A stretch of DNA of 16,194 bases from J061 sp003695725 [NCBI: Candidatus Schekmanbacteria bacterium] (GTDB taxonomy: Bacteria > Schekmanbacteria > GWA2-38-11), in contig RFHX01000082.1 in assembly GCA_003695725.1 (NCBI GenBank), forward strand, positions 1-16,194. Direction: 5' to 3'. Below are positions 7,078 through 13,963 of the stretch, piece after piece; the first letter of the stretch is position 1, and the number at the start of each line of letters is the position of its first letter. The notes below the pieces were generated by a model. That model made no database searches. It was not told the origin of the DNA and was given only the letters and a program-made list of their open reading frames with translations. The position numbers were made by a program, and so were the translations under genes.

Positions 7078-7812
7078 CTACTCTACTGCTTCATTGCAGA
7101 AAGGTTCAAAAAGTTTCTTTCTTAAATCATGAAGACTTTCTGCATCTGCAGGGAAGGAAGCCGAATTTATCGAGATTTCCAGTAATTCACCATCTTCCGT
7201 CCTGATTTTAGAGAGTGTATCATTTATTTTTTTTGTTAATGTTGTCATTTTATCTTTGTCTGTTTCAGGAAGAATGCTTGTGTAAATCTGATTGGAATAT
7301 CTAAAGAGAGAATTGCCCTCCGATAAAAAATTTCTTAATGACCTTGTAACATCACAGATTAATTCATTGCCTTTACCAAAACCATATTTTTTATCTATTT
7401 CAGCAAGGTTTTTGACTGCCACAACAAGTACTGAAAAAGGTGCAGATGAAATCTGTGACCTGCGAAATTCCATAGCGAGGCAGTCTTCAAAATGGTTTTT
7501 TGTTCCAAGAGAAAGAAGGTTTTCTCTTATCGATTGTTCTTTCAATGCATCAGTTTTCTTTTTTTCTTCTTCTATTTGCTTTCTCAATTTTTTGATATGT
7601 GTCTGATTATTTATTAGATAAACAATGAAAAGAAGTATTAATAGCGTAAAGGCATAAAAGTATTTGTTTTCTATAGGCTCTCCAAAAAGAGATGTATATT
7701 GCAGAGTAAGAAGAAAAAGAAATGCCGCTATGAGAAGAAAAAGAAGAAGTGTCAAGAACCAAAGTTGTTTATCCCGACTTTCTAAATAATCTATATTTTT
7801 TTCTTTTTTCAT
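7078..7812 (-). CDS. Membrane protein with degenerate GGDEF domain
   Basis: This 244-residue protein has two membrane segments (about 18-37 and 52-68), a charged linker helix (about 70-95), and a C-terminal domain with the fold pattern of diguanylate cyclases (about 97-235). The signature that should read RxGGDEF is RYSNQIY at 171-177, so both glycines and both acidic residues are gone. The upstream metal and nucleotide positions also differ (VAVKNLAEIDKKYGFGKGNE). It therefore should not make cyclic di-GMP. It could be a structural, nucleotide-sensing or partner-binding remnant of a signalling protein. No clear ribosome binding site precedes the ATG. The gene is convergent with the zinc-knuckle gene and separated from the Mo-enzyme operon by about 120 nt without visible features. 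Confidence 0.82.
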   Translation of the reverse strand: MKKEKNIDYLESRDKQLWFLTLLLFLLIAAFLFLLTLQYTSLFGEPIENKYFYAFTLLILLFIVYLINNQTHIKKLRKQIEEEKKKTDALKEQSIRENLLSLGTKNHFEDCLAMEFRRSQISSAPFSVLVVAVKNLAEIDKKYGFGKGNELICDVTRSLRNFLSEGNSLFRYSNQIYTSILPETDKDKMTTLTKKINDTLSKIRTEDGELLEISINSASFPADAESLHDLRKKLFEPFCNEAVE

Positions 7813-7933
7813 AAGGAATGTTTAATAGAAACTTTGTGATACACTCTATTATAAATTCCCTTATACAGAAATTCAACAAACTATTAAGAAAGAGCAATAT
7901 TTAGTAATATCGGCAAAGTTGGAGTTAGAAAAA

Positions 7934-10222
7934 TCAGTTTTTTCTTTCGGCTTGTTTTTTTTCTTGAATAGCTTTTAAAACCTTTTCAGGAGTAATCGGT
8001 AATTCGGAAATAGGCCAGCCAATAGCATTGCTGACTGCATTTGCTATTGCCTGTGTTGTACATTGAATAGGGCCCTGACCTACTTCTTTAGCGCCAAAAG
8101 GGCCATAAGGGTCATTGCTTTCCACGATTATTCGTTCAACTTCAGGCATATCGAATGCACGGGGAGTCTTATAATCGAGAAAGGAAGGATTGAGGACTTG
8201 GCCATCTTCCATTAAACATTCTTCATACAAAGCCTGTCCCATTCCGCTGAATACCTGTCCATCGAGCTGTCCTTCGACGCCTAATGGATTGATTGCAAAA
8301 CCTACATCGTGAGCGACAGTCATTTTCAATACTTTTACTTTACCTGTTTCCGGGTCGACTTCGACCTCTGCAACCTGTGCGCCAAAGGAATAAGCAAGAG
8401 AGGAGTTGCCCTGAAGAGTTGACATATCAGCTGCTTGGCATGGTGGATTGTAAAACCCTCTTCCCATTATGAATCTTCCTTCATCTGAGTAGAGCGTTTG
8501 GAAGACTAAATCCTCGAAGCTTATTGTTTGTTCAGGATTGTCTTTTGGAAAAACCTTATTATCTCTAAAAACAATAGATGAAGTAGGAACATTAAGTATT
8601 TTTGAAGCAGACTTTATCAACTGTTTTTTGACATCCTTTGCCGCATTTATAACGGCGTTTCCTGTTGTGAATGTCCCTCTTTGAGACATTGCACCCACAT
8701 CGAGAGGTGCGATATCGGTATCGCCTGAAATTACAGTTATATTGTTTGCAGATATACCAAGCACTTCAGCTGCAATCATTGCCATTGCTGTGTGTGACCC
8801 CTGTCCCATATCAGGGAGTCCTGTAAAAAGAAAAACCTTCCCGTCTTCGGACACTTTGATAAATATTGCTGATGTATCATGGGTAAACATTCCCTTGCCG
8901 CCAGAACGAATTATTCCACAACCAATACCAATTCCCCTGTATGGTGGAAGTTTCCCTCTTTTTCTTTTCCACCCTGATTTTTTTACGACTTTTTTGATGC
9001 AGTCTTTGAGACCACAGCTTGCATAATGAATTTTGCTCAATGTTGTATAGCCCTTGTCCACAGCATTTTTTAGTCGAATTTCTGCCGGATCTATACCGAT
9101 GTCCTCTGCTATCCTGTCGAGCTGCGAGCCGAAAGCAAAACGCAGTGTAACCATTCCTGTGCCGTGATGGAAGAAATAGGGCGGGTTGTTCGTATAAACC
9201 AACTTTCCATTGAATCTTGCTCCTTCGAGCTTATAGAGCATTTGCAGGGAGGTAGCCATAAATCTCAATACAATGAATTGGGTCTCCATATAAGCACCGC
9301 AGTCGGCTAATACCTTTGCTTCAACTGCTTTCAGAGTGCCGTCCTTTTTTACCCCTGTTTTGAGTTTAATTTTGAATGTACCTCCGCCGCGAAAGACAAG
9401 AAATTCCTCATCAGCGCTGCACATCAATTTTACAGGTTTTGCCGTTTTTCTTGAAAGGAAGGCAGTAATGTAATGGAAACCCTTGTCAGCGCCTCGTCCG
9501 CAAAATGCACCGCCTGTATTAAGATTCATTATTCTCACATTGCTTGTTGAGAGCCCTAAATTGAATGCCATATTGTTTTGAATAATTGCAGAAGACTGAA
9601 TAGGCGTCCATATAGTAAGCTTGTTGGGAAGGGAAAAATCAGCTACTGCAATATGATGCTCTGAAAAACAACTGTGATTAGGCCTTACAATGAATTCGTC
9701 TTCCCGAATATGGTCAGATTCTTCAAATGCTTTTTCTATATTTCCAAAATTGATATCAATTTCATCTGCAATATTGTCTTCAAGATATTCATGAAGTACG
9801 GGCGCGCCTTGTGCCATAGCTTCTTCAATTGATAGAATTGGTTTGAGTGGCTCAAAATCAATCTTTATTGATTCTGCAGCTTCAAGAGCTGTATCTTCGT
9901 CAATTGCAGCTACAGCGGCAATTTCATCGCCAAAGCAATAGACTTTTTTATCACACAAGAGCTGCTCATCTGGACCAAACATAAATCCATTTATGTCTTC
10001 GTTTGTAATCACTGCTTTAACACCCGGAAGTTTTTTTGCCTTTGAAGTGTCGATATTGAGGATTTTAGCGCTGGCATATGGACTTCTTACAATTTTTCCA
10101 TAGAGCATTCCGGGTAAAATAACATCGTCTGCGAATTGTGAACGCCCTGAAGCTTTATATACGCCATCTAAACGAGGGTGGCTTTTTCCTACTACATTGT
10201 ATTTATCTTTTTTAACTGCCAT
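7934..10222 (-). CDS. Molybdenum cofactor subunit, xanthine dehydrogenase / 4-hydroxybenzoyl-CoA reductase family
   Basis: This is the catalytic large subunit (762 residues) of a three-subunit molybdenum hydroxylase. The N-terminal hammerhead domain begins at PRLDGVYKASGRSQFADD (16-33). The Mo-pterin domains follow, with GGAFCGR (237-243), DRIAEDIGIDPAEIRLKN (369-386), GLPDMGQGSHTAM (468-480), SQRGTFTTG (513-521) and PYGPFGAKEVGQGP (705-718). Several usually conserved positions differ. The base-like catalytic Glu aligns with Gln716, the Arg of the RGxG motif near the Mo centre aligns with His353, and the GGGFGGK loop reads GGAFCGR. The partner FAD subunit points to the hydroxybenzoyl-CoA reductase subgroup rather than xanthine oxidation. 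It is last in the operon, 15 nt after the 2Fe-2S gene. Family sure; reaction and substrate unknown. Confidence 0.92.
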   Translation of the reverse strand: MAVKKDKYNVVGKSHPRLDGVYKASGRSQFADDVILPGMLYGKIVRSPYASAKILNIDTSKAKKLPGVKAVITNEDINGFMFGPDEQLLCDKKVYCFGDEIAAVAAIDEDTALEAAESIKIDFEPLKPILSIEEAMAQGAPVLHEYLEDNIADEIDINFGNIEKAFEESDHIREDEFIVRPNHSCFSEHHIAVADFSLPNKLTIWTPIQSSAIIQNNMAFNLGLSTSNVRIMNLNTGGAFCGRGADKGFHYITAFLSRKTAKPVKLMCSADEEFLVFRGGGTFKIKLKTGVKKDGTLKAVEAKVLADCGAYMETQFIVLRFMATSLQMLYKLEGARFNGKLVYTNNPPYFFHHGTGMVTLRFAFGSQLDRIAEDIGIDPAEIRLKNAVDKGYTTLSKIHYASCGLKDCIKKVVKKSGWKRKRGKLPPYRGIGIGCGIIRSGGKGMFTHDTSAIFIKVSEDGKVFLFTGLPDMGQGSHTAMAMIAAEVLGISANNITVISGDTDIAPLDVGAMSQRGTFTTGNAVINAAKDVKKQLIKSASKILNVPTSSIVFRDNKVFPKDNPEQTISFEDLVFQTLYSDEGRFIMGRGFYNPPCQAADMSTLQGNSSLAYSFGAQVAEVEVDPETGKVKVLKMTVAHDVGFAINPLGVEGQLDGQVFSGMGQALYEECLMEDGQVLNPSFLDYKTPRAFDMPEVERIIVESNDPYGPFGAKEVGQGPIQCTTQAIANAVSNAIGWPISELPITPEKVLKAIQEKKQAERKN

Positions 10223-10237
10223 CTTGAAAAAGTTACC

Positions 10238-10705
10238 TCATCTTTGCTCTGGAATAAGGCTCTTGATTGCTTCAATGATTTTTATATGTCCTGTGCATCT
10301 ACAGAATGTACCTGCAAGGGCTTCTCTGATTTCTTCATCACTGGGAGTCGGGTTGTTGTCGAGAAGTGCTTTAGCTGTCATAACAATACCCGGCGTACAA
10401 AAACCACATTGTATAGCCCCTTTTTCTATAAAAGCTTTCTGAACGGGATGAAGCTCTTCTTCTGTGCTTATTCCTTCAATAGTTGTAATTTTATGTCCTT
10501 GTGCATCCAAAGCTAATATAAGACAGGAGAGGACTGCTTCTCCATCCATTATTACAGTACATACTCCGCAAGTGCCTATGTCACATCCTTTTTTTGTGCC
10601 TGTAAGTTTTAACTCGTATCTTATGACATCAAGCAATGTGTCATTTGGTTTGACTGCTACTTCATAGTCATCACCATTTACATTGAGAGTAATTATCCTT
10701 TTCAA
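10238..10705 (-). CDS. 2x[2Fe-2S] subunit of the molybdenum hydroxylase
   Basis: This is the small electron-transfer subunit (155 residues) carrying two [2Fe-2S] clusters between the FAD and Mo subunits. The plant-ferredoxin-type N-terminal cluster uses Cys41, Cys46, Cys49 and Cys61 (GCDIGTCGVCT and SC). The C-terminal helical domain supplies Cys100, Cys103, Cys135 and Cys137 (QCGFCTPG and CRCTGH). All eight ligands are intact and the length is typical of CoxS/HcrC-like proteins. The start codon is TTG at 10705, supported by a purine-rich GAGGGAAGAG just upstream; it lies 17 nt after the FAD-subunit gene. Order in the operon is FAD, 2Fe-2S, Mo. Confidence 0.95.
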   Translation of the reverse strand: MKRIITLNVNGDDYEVAVKPNDTLLDVIRYELKLTGTKKGCDIGTCGVCTVIMDGEAVLSCLILALDAQGHKITTIEGISTEEELHPVQKAFIEKGAIQCGFCTPGIVMTAKALLDNNPTPSDEEIREALAGTFCRCTGHIKIIEAIKSLIPEQR

Positions 10706-10722
10706 AACTCTTCCCTCTTTAT

Positions 10723-11709
10723 TTATTTTTCAGAGAGTGCCTCTAATGCTTTTTTAACAAGTGCAGACGCAAGTTTTCGCTTGTAGCCTGCTGAAGTAAA
10801 AAGATTTGTTAATGTCCCAAGCTCAGTTGCAGCAATGTTGGATGCTTCTTCTATACTTTTTTTTGTAATACCTGATTCAGCAATTATAGAAGCTGCTTTT
10901 TTGAGCAAAACAGGGGCTGATGTCATTGCCCCTATGACTATTTTTGCTTCACTGTATCCTTTATTTTTTTCCCCTTTCAGACTGATTGCCACATTGCCAT
11001 AGCCGAAATCTATTCCTCTGCGGCTGCTAATCTTGTGAAAGTATGTCAGTGTCTTTTCCTCCCTTTGAGAAGGAATTGTTATTGAAGTAAGCAGTTCATC
11101 ATTTGCAATATCGATATGTGATTTCCCGTTGTCTTTGAAGAAATCTGTTGCTTTGACTTTTCTTTCTCCTTCCTTCGAGGTTAATGTAAATTCTGCATCG
11201 AGCGCAATCATTACAGGTGCCGTATCAGAGCTGTTTATTGCATAACAGCGACCAGATTTTTTTATTGCATGGCAAACCGTGCCTCCTGTTTTGTGGCAAA
11301 GTTCTCTGCCGTCTCTCCAGAGTTTTGGTTGGTTGTAATACCAACACCTTGTATTCAAACAGATATTTCCGCCAATTGTTGCAGTGTTTCTTATATGCAT
11401 TGAAGCAAGTGATTTTATCGAATCATAAAGAATTGGATAGTCATTTTTAATTTCTTCTTTCTTCAAAAGATTACTCAGCGTGAATGCAGAGCCAATTTTG
11501 AGCATTCCGTTCTCTTTTGAAAGAGAGGATAATTCAGGGATAGATTTTATACCTATTAAGATTTCCGGCATTTCAAGCCGGTGCTTCATATTTACGAGTA
11601 AATCTGTACCGCCTGCCAATATTTTTGCTTTGCTATCGGCTTCGGCAAGATTTGCTATGACTTCGTTTATTGAAAGAGCTTTTATGTATTCTGTTTTTGG
11701 AAGACGCAA
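10723..11709 (-). CDS. FAD subunit with extra [4Fe-4S] insert, 4-hydroxybenzoyl-CoA reductase beta-like
   Basis: This is the flavin subunit of the molybdenum hydroxylase, passing electrons between the Fe-S subunit and its redox partner. FAD motifs are ILAGGTDLLVNMKHR (30-44) and MHIRNTATIGGNI (104-116). They are followed by an insert holding Cys117, Cys122, Cys138, Cys146 and Cys155 with the segment CWYYNQPKLWRDGRELCH. A Cys-rich insert of this kind is the mark of the 4-hydroxybenzoyl-CoA reductase beta subunit, where it binds an additional [4Fe-4S] cluster used for low-potential reduction. I chose TTG at 11709 (328 residues): GGAG at 11717-11720 sits 7 nt upstream, and the protein then begins RLPKTEYIKALS as family members do. 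An ATG at 11742 would add 11 unlikely hydrophobic residues and lies upstream of that ribosome binding site. Confidence 0.93.
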   Translation of the reverse strand: MRLPKTEYIKALSINEVIANLAEADSKAKILAGGTDLLVNMKHRLEMPEILIGIKSIPELSSLSKENGMLKIGSAFTLSNLLKKEEIKNDYPILYDSIKSLASMHIRNTATIGGNICLNTRCWYYNQPKLWRDGRELCHKTGGTVCHAIKKSGRCYAINSSDTAPVMIALDAEFTLTSKEGERKVKATDFFKDNGKSHIDIANDELLTSITIPSQREEKTLTYFHKISSRRGIDFGYGNVAISLKGEKNKGYSEAKIVIGAMTSAPVLLKKAASIIAESGITKKSIEEASNIAATELGTLTNLFTSAGYKRKLASALVKKALEALSEK

Positions 11710-11716
11710 AATTAAT

Positions 11717-11720
11717 CTCC
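11717..11720 (-). promoter_or_regulatory. Ribosome binding site deciding the TTG start of the FAD subunit
   Basis: GGAG on the minus strand lies exactly 7 nt before TTG at 11709-11707. No equivalent purine run precedes the in-frame ATG at 11742. Confidence 0.7.
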
Positions 11721-11748
11721 AAAATAATATTGAAAAAATCAATTATCT

Positions 11749-11776
11749 GTTAGAATAAAATTTAGTTCTCTGTCAA
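11749..11776 (-). promoter_or_regulatory. Possible promoter of the molybdenum hydroxylase operon
   Basis: A perfect -35 hexamer TTGACA (11776-11771) is followed on the minus strand by a poor -10 candidate CTAACA (11754-11749) after 17 nt. The TTG start lies 40 nt further on. On the plus strand TTGAAA (starting near 11730) with TAGAAT 15 nt later could serve the cupin gene. The 120-nt divergent spacer thus probably holds both promoters, but the -10 boxes are weak and may need an activator. Confidence 0.35.
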
Positions 11777-11829
11777 GTATAAGAAAAGGGTAATCTATCA
11801 AAAAAACAATTTAGGAAGGGAGTATTACA

Positions 11830-12171
11830 TTGAGCAAAGAAGAAATCTATCCAAAAATGTTTGACTCATTGCCTGATGCAGATATTCCTTATAGAGGGAT
11901 TGGTGCTAAACTTCTTCAAGGTATTGAACATCAAGTGATATTTTTCGATGTCAAGGAAGAGGCGTTTATCCCTGCACATAGGCATTCTGCACAATGGGGA
12001 GTTGTGCTTCAGGGAGAAATGGAAGTTGAAATGCAGGGAAATAGACGAAAGTTCAAGAAAGGAGAAAGTTATTTCATACCTGATGGAATTGAGCACTCAG
12101 TAAGATTGAGCAAAGGATTTAAAGCAGTAGATATTTTTTTTGAGAAAGAGCGTTATTGCACAAAGTCCTAA
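11830..12171 (+). CDS. Small single-domain cupin protein
   Basis: This 113-residue protein has one cupin beta-barrel. Motif 1 is PAHRHSAQWGVVLQGEMEVE (48-67), with metal-ligand candidates His50 and His52 and Gln55 where Glu or Gln is usual. Motif 2 includes IPDGIEHSVRL (83-93) with His89. Three His plus Gln could hold a metal ion. The start is TTG at 11830, supported by GGAAGGGAG about 7 nt upstream. It is divergent from the molybdenum enzyme and directly precedes the mutase (17 nt), so it is likely co-transcribed with it. Small cupins of this kind act as isomerases, dioxygenases or ligand-binding regulators. The sequence does not say which. Confidence 0.88.
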   Translation: MSKEEIYPKMFDSLPDADIPYRGIGAKLLQGIEHQVIFFDVKEEAFIPAHRHSAQWGVVLQGEMEVEMQGNRRKFKKGESYFIPDGIEHSVRLSKGFKAVDIFFEKERYCTKS

Positions 12172-12188
12172 AATTTAAGAAACTTCAG

Positions 12189-13787
12189 ATGAGTGAAAGA
12201 AAAAAAAATTTTTTTACGCCCTCCAATATAGAAATAAGAAGGTATTATCCTATCAAAGACAAATCAGGAAAATCATATCTTGAAAAAGAAGGATTGCCCG
12301 GGGAATATCCATTTACAAGGGGAATCCAGAAAACTATGTATCGTGGAAAGATATGGACTATGAGGCAGTATGCTGGTTTTGGGACGGCCTCTGATACGAA
12401 TGAGCGTTTCAAGATGCTCATTAAACAAGGACAAAAAGGATTAAGCGTTGCCTTTGACCTTCCAACTCAGATGGGACTTGATTCAGATTCTCCAAGGGCT
12501 GAAGGTGAAGTTGGAAAAATTGGAGTTGCTGTGGATACACTATCTGATATGGAGGAGATTTTTGATGGAATTGAGATTGATAAAATCTCGGTTTCAATGA
12601 CTGCGAATGCGCAGGCGGCAGTAATGCTTGCAATGTACATAGCTGTTGCCAAAAAAAGAGGCATACCCTTACATAAATTGAGAGGCACTCTTCAGAATGA
12701 TATTATAAAGGAATATGTTTCAAGGGGCACTTATATCTATAGCCCTATGGGGGCAATGCGCCTTGCATCTGATATAATAGAATTTTGTTCATTAAATCTG
12801 CCTCAATGGAATCCTATTTCAATTTCAGGATATCACTATCGGGAAGCAGGTTGTAATGCAATTCAAGAAATAGCATTTATGTTTTCTGCAGCTATTGCTT
12901 ATATCGATGATGTACTGCAGAGGAGTATCTCAATTGATTCCTTTGCACCTAAAATTTCTTGGATTATGTCAGCAGGGATGAATATTTTTGAAGAAACTGC
13001 AAAATTCAGAGCCGCTCGACGAATATGGTCCAAATTAGTGAAAGAAAGATTCAATGCGAAAAATGAATCTTCTATGAAATTTCGTGTATTTGCAGCCACT
13101 ATGGGTTCTACATTTACCTTAAATGAGCCAATGAATAATATTGTAAGAGGTACGATAGAAGCGCTTTCTGCTGTATTAGGTGGTGTGCAATCCCTTCATA
13201 TTTCCTCTTATGATGAAGCTTTGGGAATTCCTTCAGAAGAGAGTGCGAGGGTTTCTCTAAGGATACAACAGATTTTGGCATATGAATCCGGCTTATGTGG
13301 CATAATAGACAGCTTTGGAGGGTCGTCGTACCTTGAAGAGCTTACTGATAAGATTGAAGAAGATTCTGTTCAGTTATTGAAGGAGATTGAAGAAAGAGGA
13401 GGCGCCATATGGGCGCTTGAAAAAAATTTCTTTCAGCAAATAATCAATCGGGAAGCGTGGAAAGAAAAAAGAGATATCGAAAGTAAAATTAAAAAAATTG
13501 TTGGACTTAATTGTTTTGTTTCAAAGAAAGATAAGAAAATAAAAGCATTTAAGATTTCTGAAGAAGTTGAGAAAGAGCAAAGGGCAAAATTGGCAAAGGT
13601 AAAAAGAGAGAGGAACGATATTGAAGTTAAAAAGTCACTGGATAACTTGGTTAAATCAGCGAAAGTAAATAATATAAACTTGATGCCTGCTATAATTGAA
13701 TGCGTAGAATCTTATGCAACTGTTGAAGAAATCTGTTCGTCTTTGAAAAATGTATTTGGCACTTATTCTCCATCCCCTTCCTTTTAA
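12189..13787 (+). CDS. Methylmalonyl-CoA mutase-family large (substrate-binding) subunit, divergent
   Basis: This is a B12-dependent acyl-CoA mutase catalytic subunit of 532 residues from ATG 12189. It contains the TIM-barrel domain but no B12-binding domain, so it needs a separate small subunit that is not in this window. Family motifs are GEYPFTRGIQKTMYRG (38-53), QYAGFGTASDTNERF (60-74), GLSVAFDLPTQMG (84-96), LQNDIIKEYVSRGTYI (168-183), ISISGYHYREAG (210-221) and LGGVQSLH (330-337). Equivalents of P. shermanii Tyr89, Gln197, Arg207 and His244 are kept (Tyr61, Gln169, Arg179, His216), suggesting a carboxylated acyl-CoA substrate. The RxHxQT motif reads RxFxAT (299-304), and FPPEPSM is YSPMGAM. 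A TTG at 12156, overlapping the cupin gene, is a possible alternative start. Substrate unknown. Confidence 0.92.
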   Translation: MSERKKNFFTPSNIEIRRYYPIKDKSGKSYLEKEGLPGEYPFTRGIQKTMYRGKIWTMRQYAGFGTASDTNERFKMLIKQGQKGLSVAFDLPTQMGLDSDSPRAEGEVGKIGVAVDTLSDMEEIFDGIEIDKISVSMTANAQAAVMLAMYIAVAKKRGIPLHKLRGTLQNDIIKEYVSRGTYIYSPMGAMRLASDIIEFCSLNLPQWNPISISGYHYREAGCNAIQEIAFMFSAAIAYIDDVLQRSISIDSFAPKISWIMSAGMNIFEETAKFRAARRIWSKLVKERFNAKNESSMKFRVFAATMGSTFTLNEPMNNIVRGTIEALSAVLGGVQSLHISSYDEALGIPSEESARVSLRIQQILAYESGLCGIIDSFGGSSYLEELTDKIEEDSVQLLKEIEERGGAIWALEKNFFQQIINREAWKEKRDIESKIKKIVGLNCFVSKKDKKIKAFKISEEVEKEQRAKLAKVKRERNDIEVKKSLDNLVKSAKVNNINLMPAIIECVESYATVEEICSSLKNVFGTYSPSPSF

Positions 13788-13841
13788 TTTGAAAATGGTT
13801 GATATTTTTCTTTGACCTTTTATGCAAAAAAAGTAGACTTC

Positions 13842-13874
13842 AAAAAAAAGCTGAGAAAAAACTTGCTTTTTTTT
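13842..13874. terminator. Possible bidirectional terminator after the mutase gene
   Basis: AAAAAAAAGC (13842-13851) and GCTTTTTTTT (13865-13874) can pair around a 13-nt loop, with the T-run forming part of the stem. GC content is low, so this is a weak intrinsic terminator at best. It lies about 55 nt after the mutase stop. Confidence 0.4.
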
Positions 13875-13892
13875 CTATATGTTGTAAATAGT

Positions 13893-13913
13893 CGAGTGGC
13901 TACTCGGTTTTTT
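13893..13913 (+). terminator. Small stem-loop followed by six T's upstream of the 190-residue gene
   Basis: CGAGT (13893-13897) pairs with ACTCG (13902-13906) around GGCT, followed by G and TTTTTT (13908-13913). It may terminate read-through from the mutase or act as an attenuator in the leader of the next gene. A possible promoter, TTGAAA (13912-13917) and TTAACA (13935-13940) with a 17-nt spacer, overlaps its T-run; that match is weak. Confidence 0.4.
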
Positions 13914-13963
13914 GAAAGTGAAGGAGTTGTATTTTTAACAAAAACTAAAAGGAGGATTTATCA

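Noticed and set aside
8742-9026. Open frame on the plus strand inside the Mo subunit gene, and similar antisense frames across the window
   Set aside because: They lie wholly opposite clearly conserved genes, lack family motifs and mostly lack ribosome binding sites; they are shadows of the real coding strand.
7934-11709. Annotating the three-gene operon as xanthine dehydrogenase or CO dehydrogenase
   Set aside because: The FAD subunit carries the Cys-rich [4Fe-4S] insert of hydroxybenzoyl-CoA reductases, and the CO dehydrogenase active-site loop with its Cys-bound copper (AYRCSFR-type motif) is not visible.
11710-11742. ATG at 11742 as the start of the FAD subunit
   Set aside because: There is no ribosome binding site before it, the added residues are unusual for the family, and GGAG plus TTG at 11709 fits better.
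12156-12188. TTG at 12156 as the mutase start
   Set aside because: It overlaps the cupin gene, adds 11 residues unlike family N-termini, and has no better ribosome binding site than ATG 12189. It remains possible, because neither site is strong.
12189-13787. Calling the mutase a standard methylmalonyl-CoA mutase of propionate metabolism
   Set aside because: HxQT is replaced by FxAT, the EPSM loop is changed, and neither a small subunit nor a B12 domain, epimerase or MeaB is adjacent.
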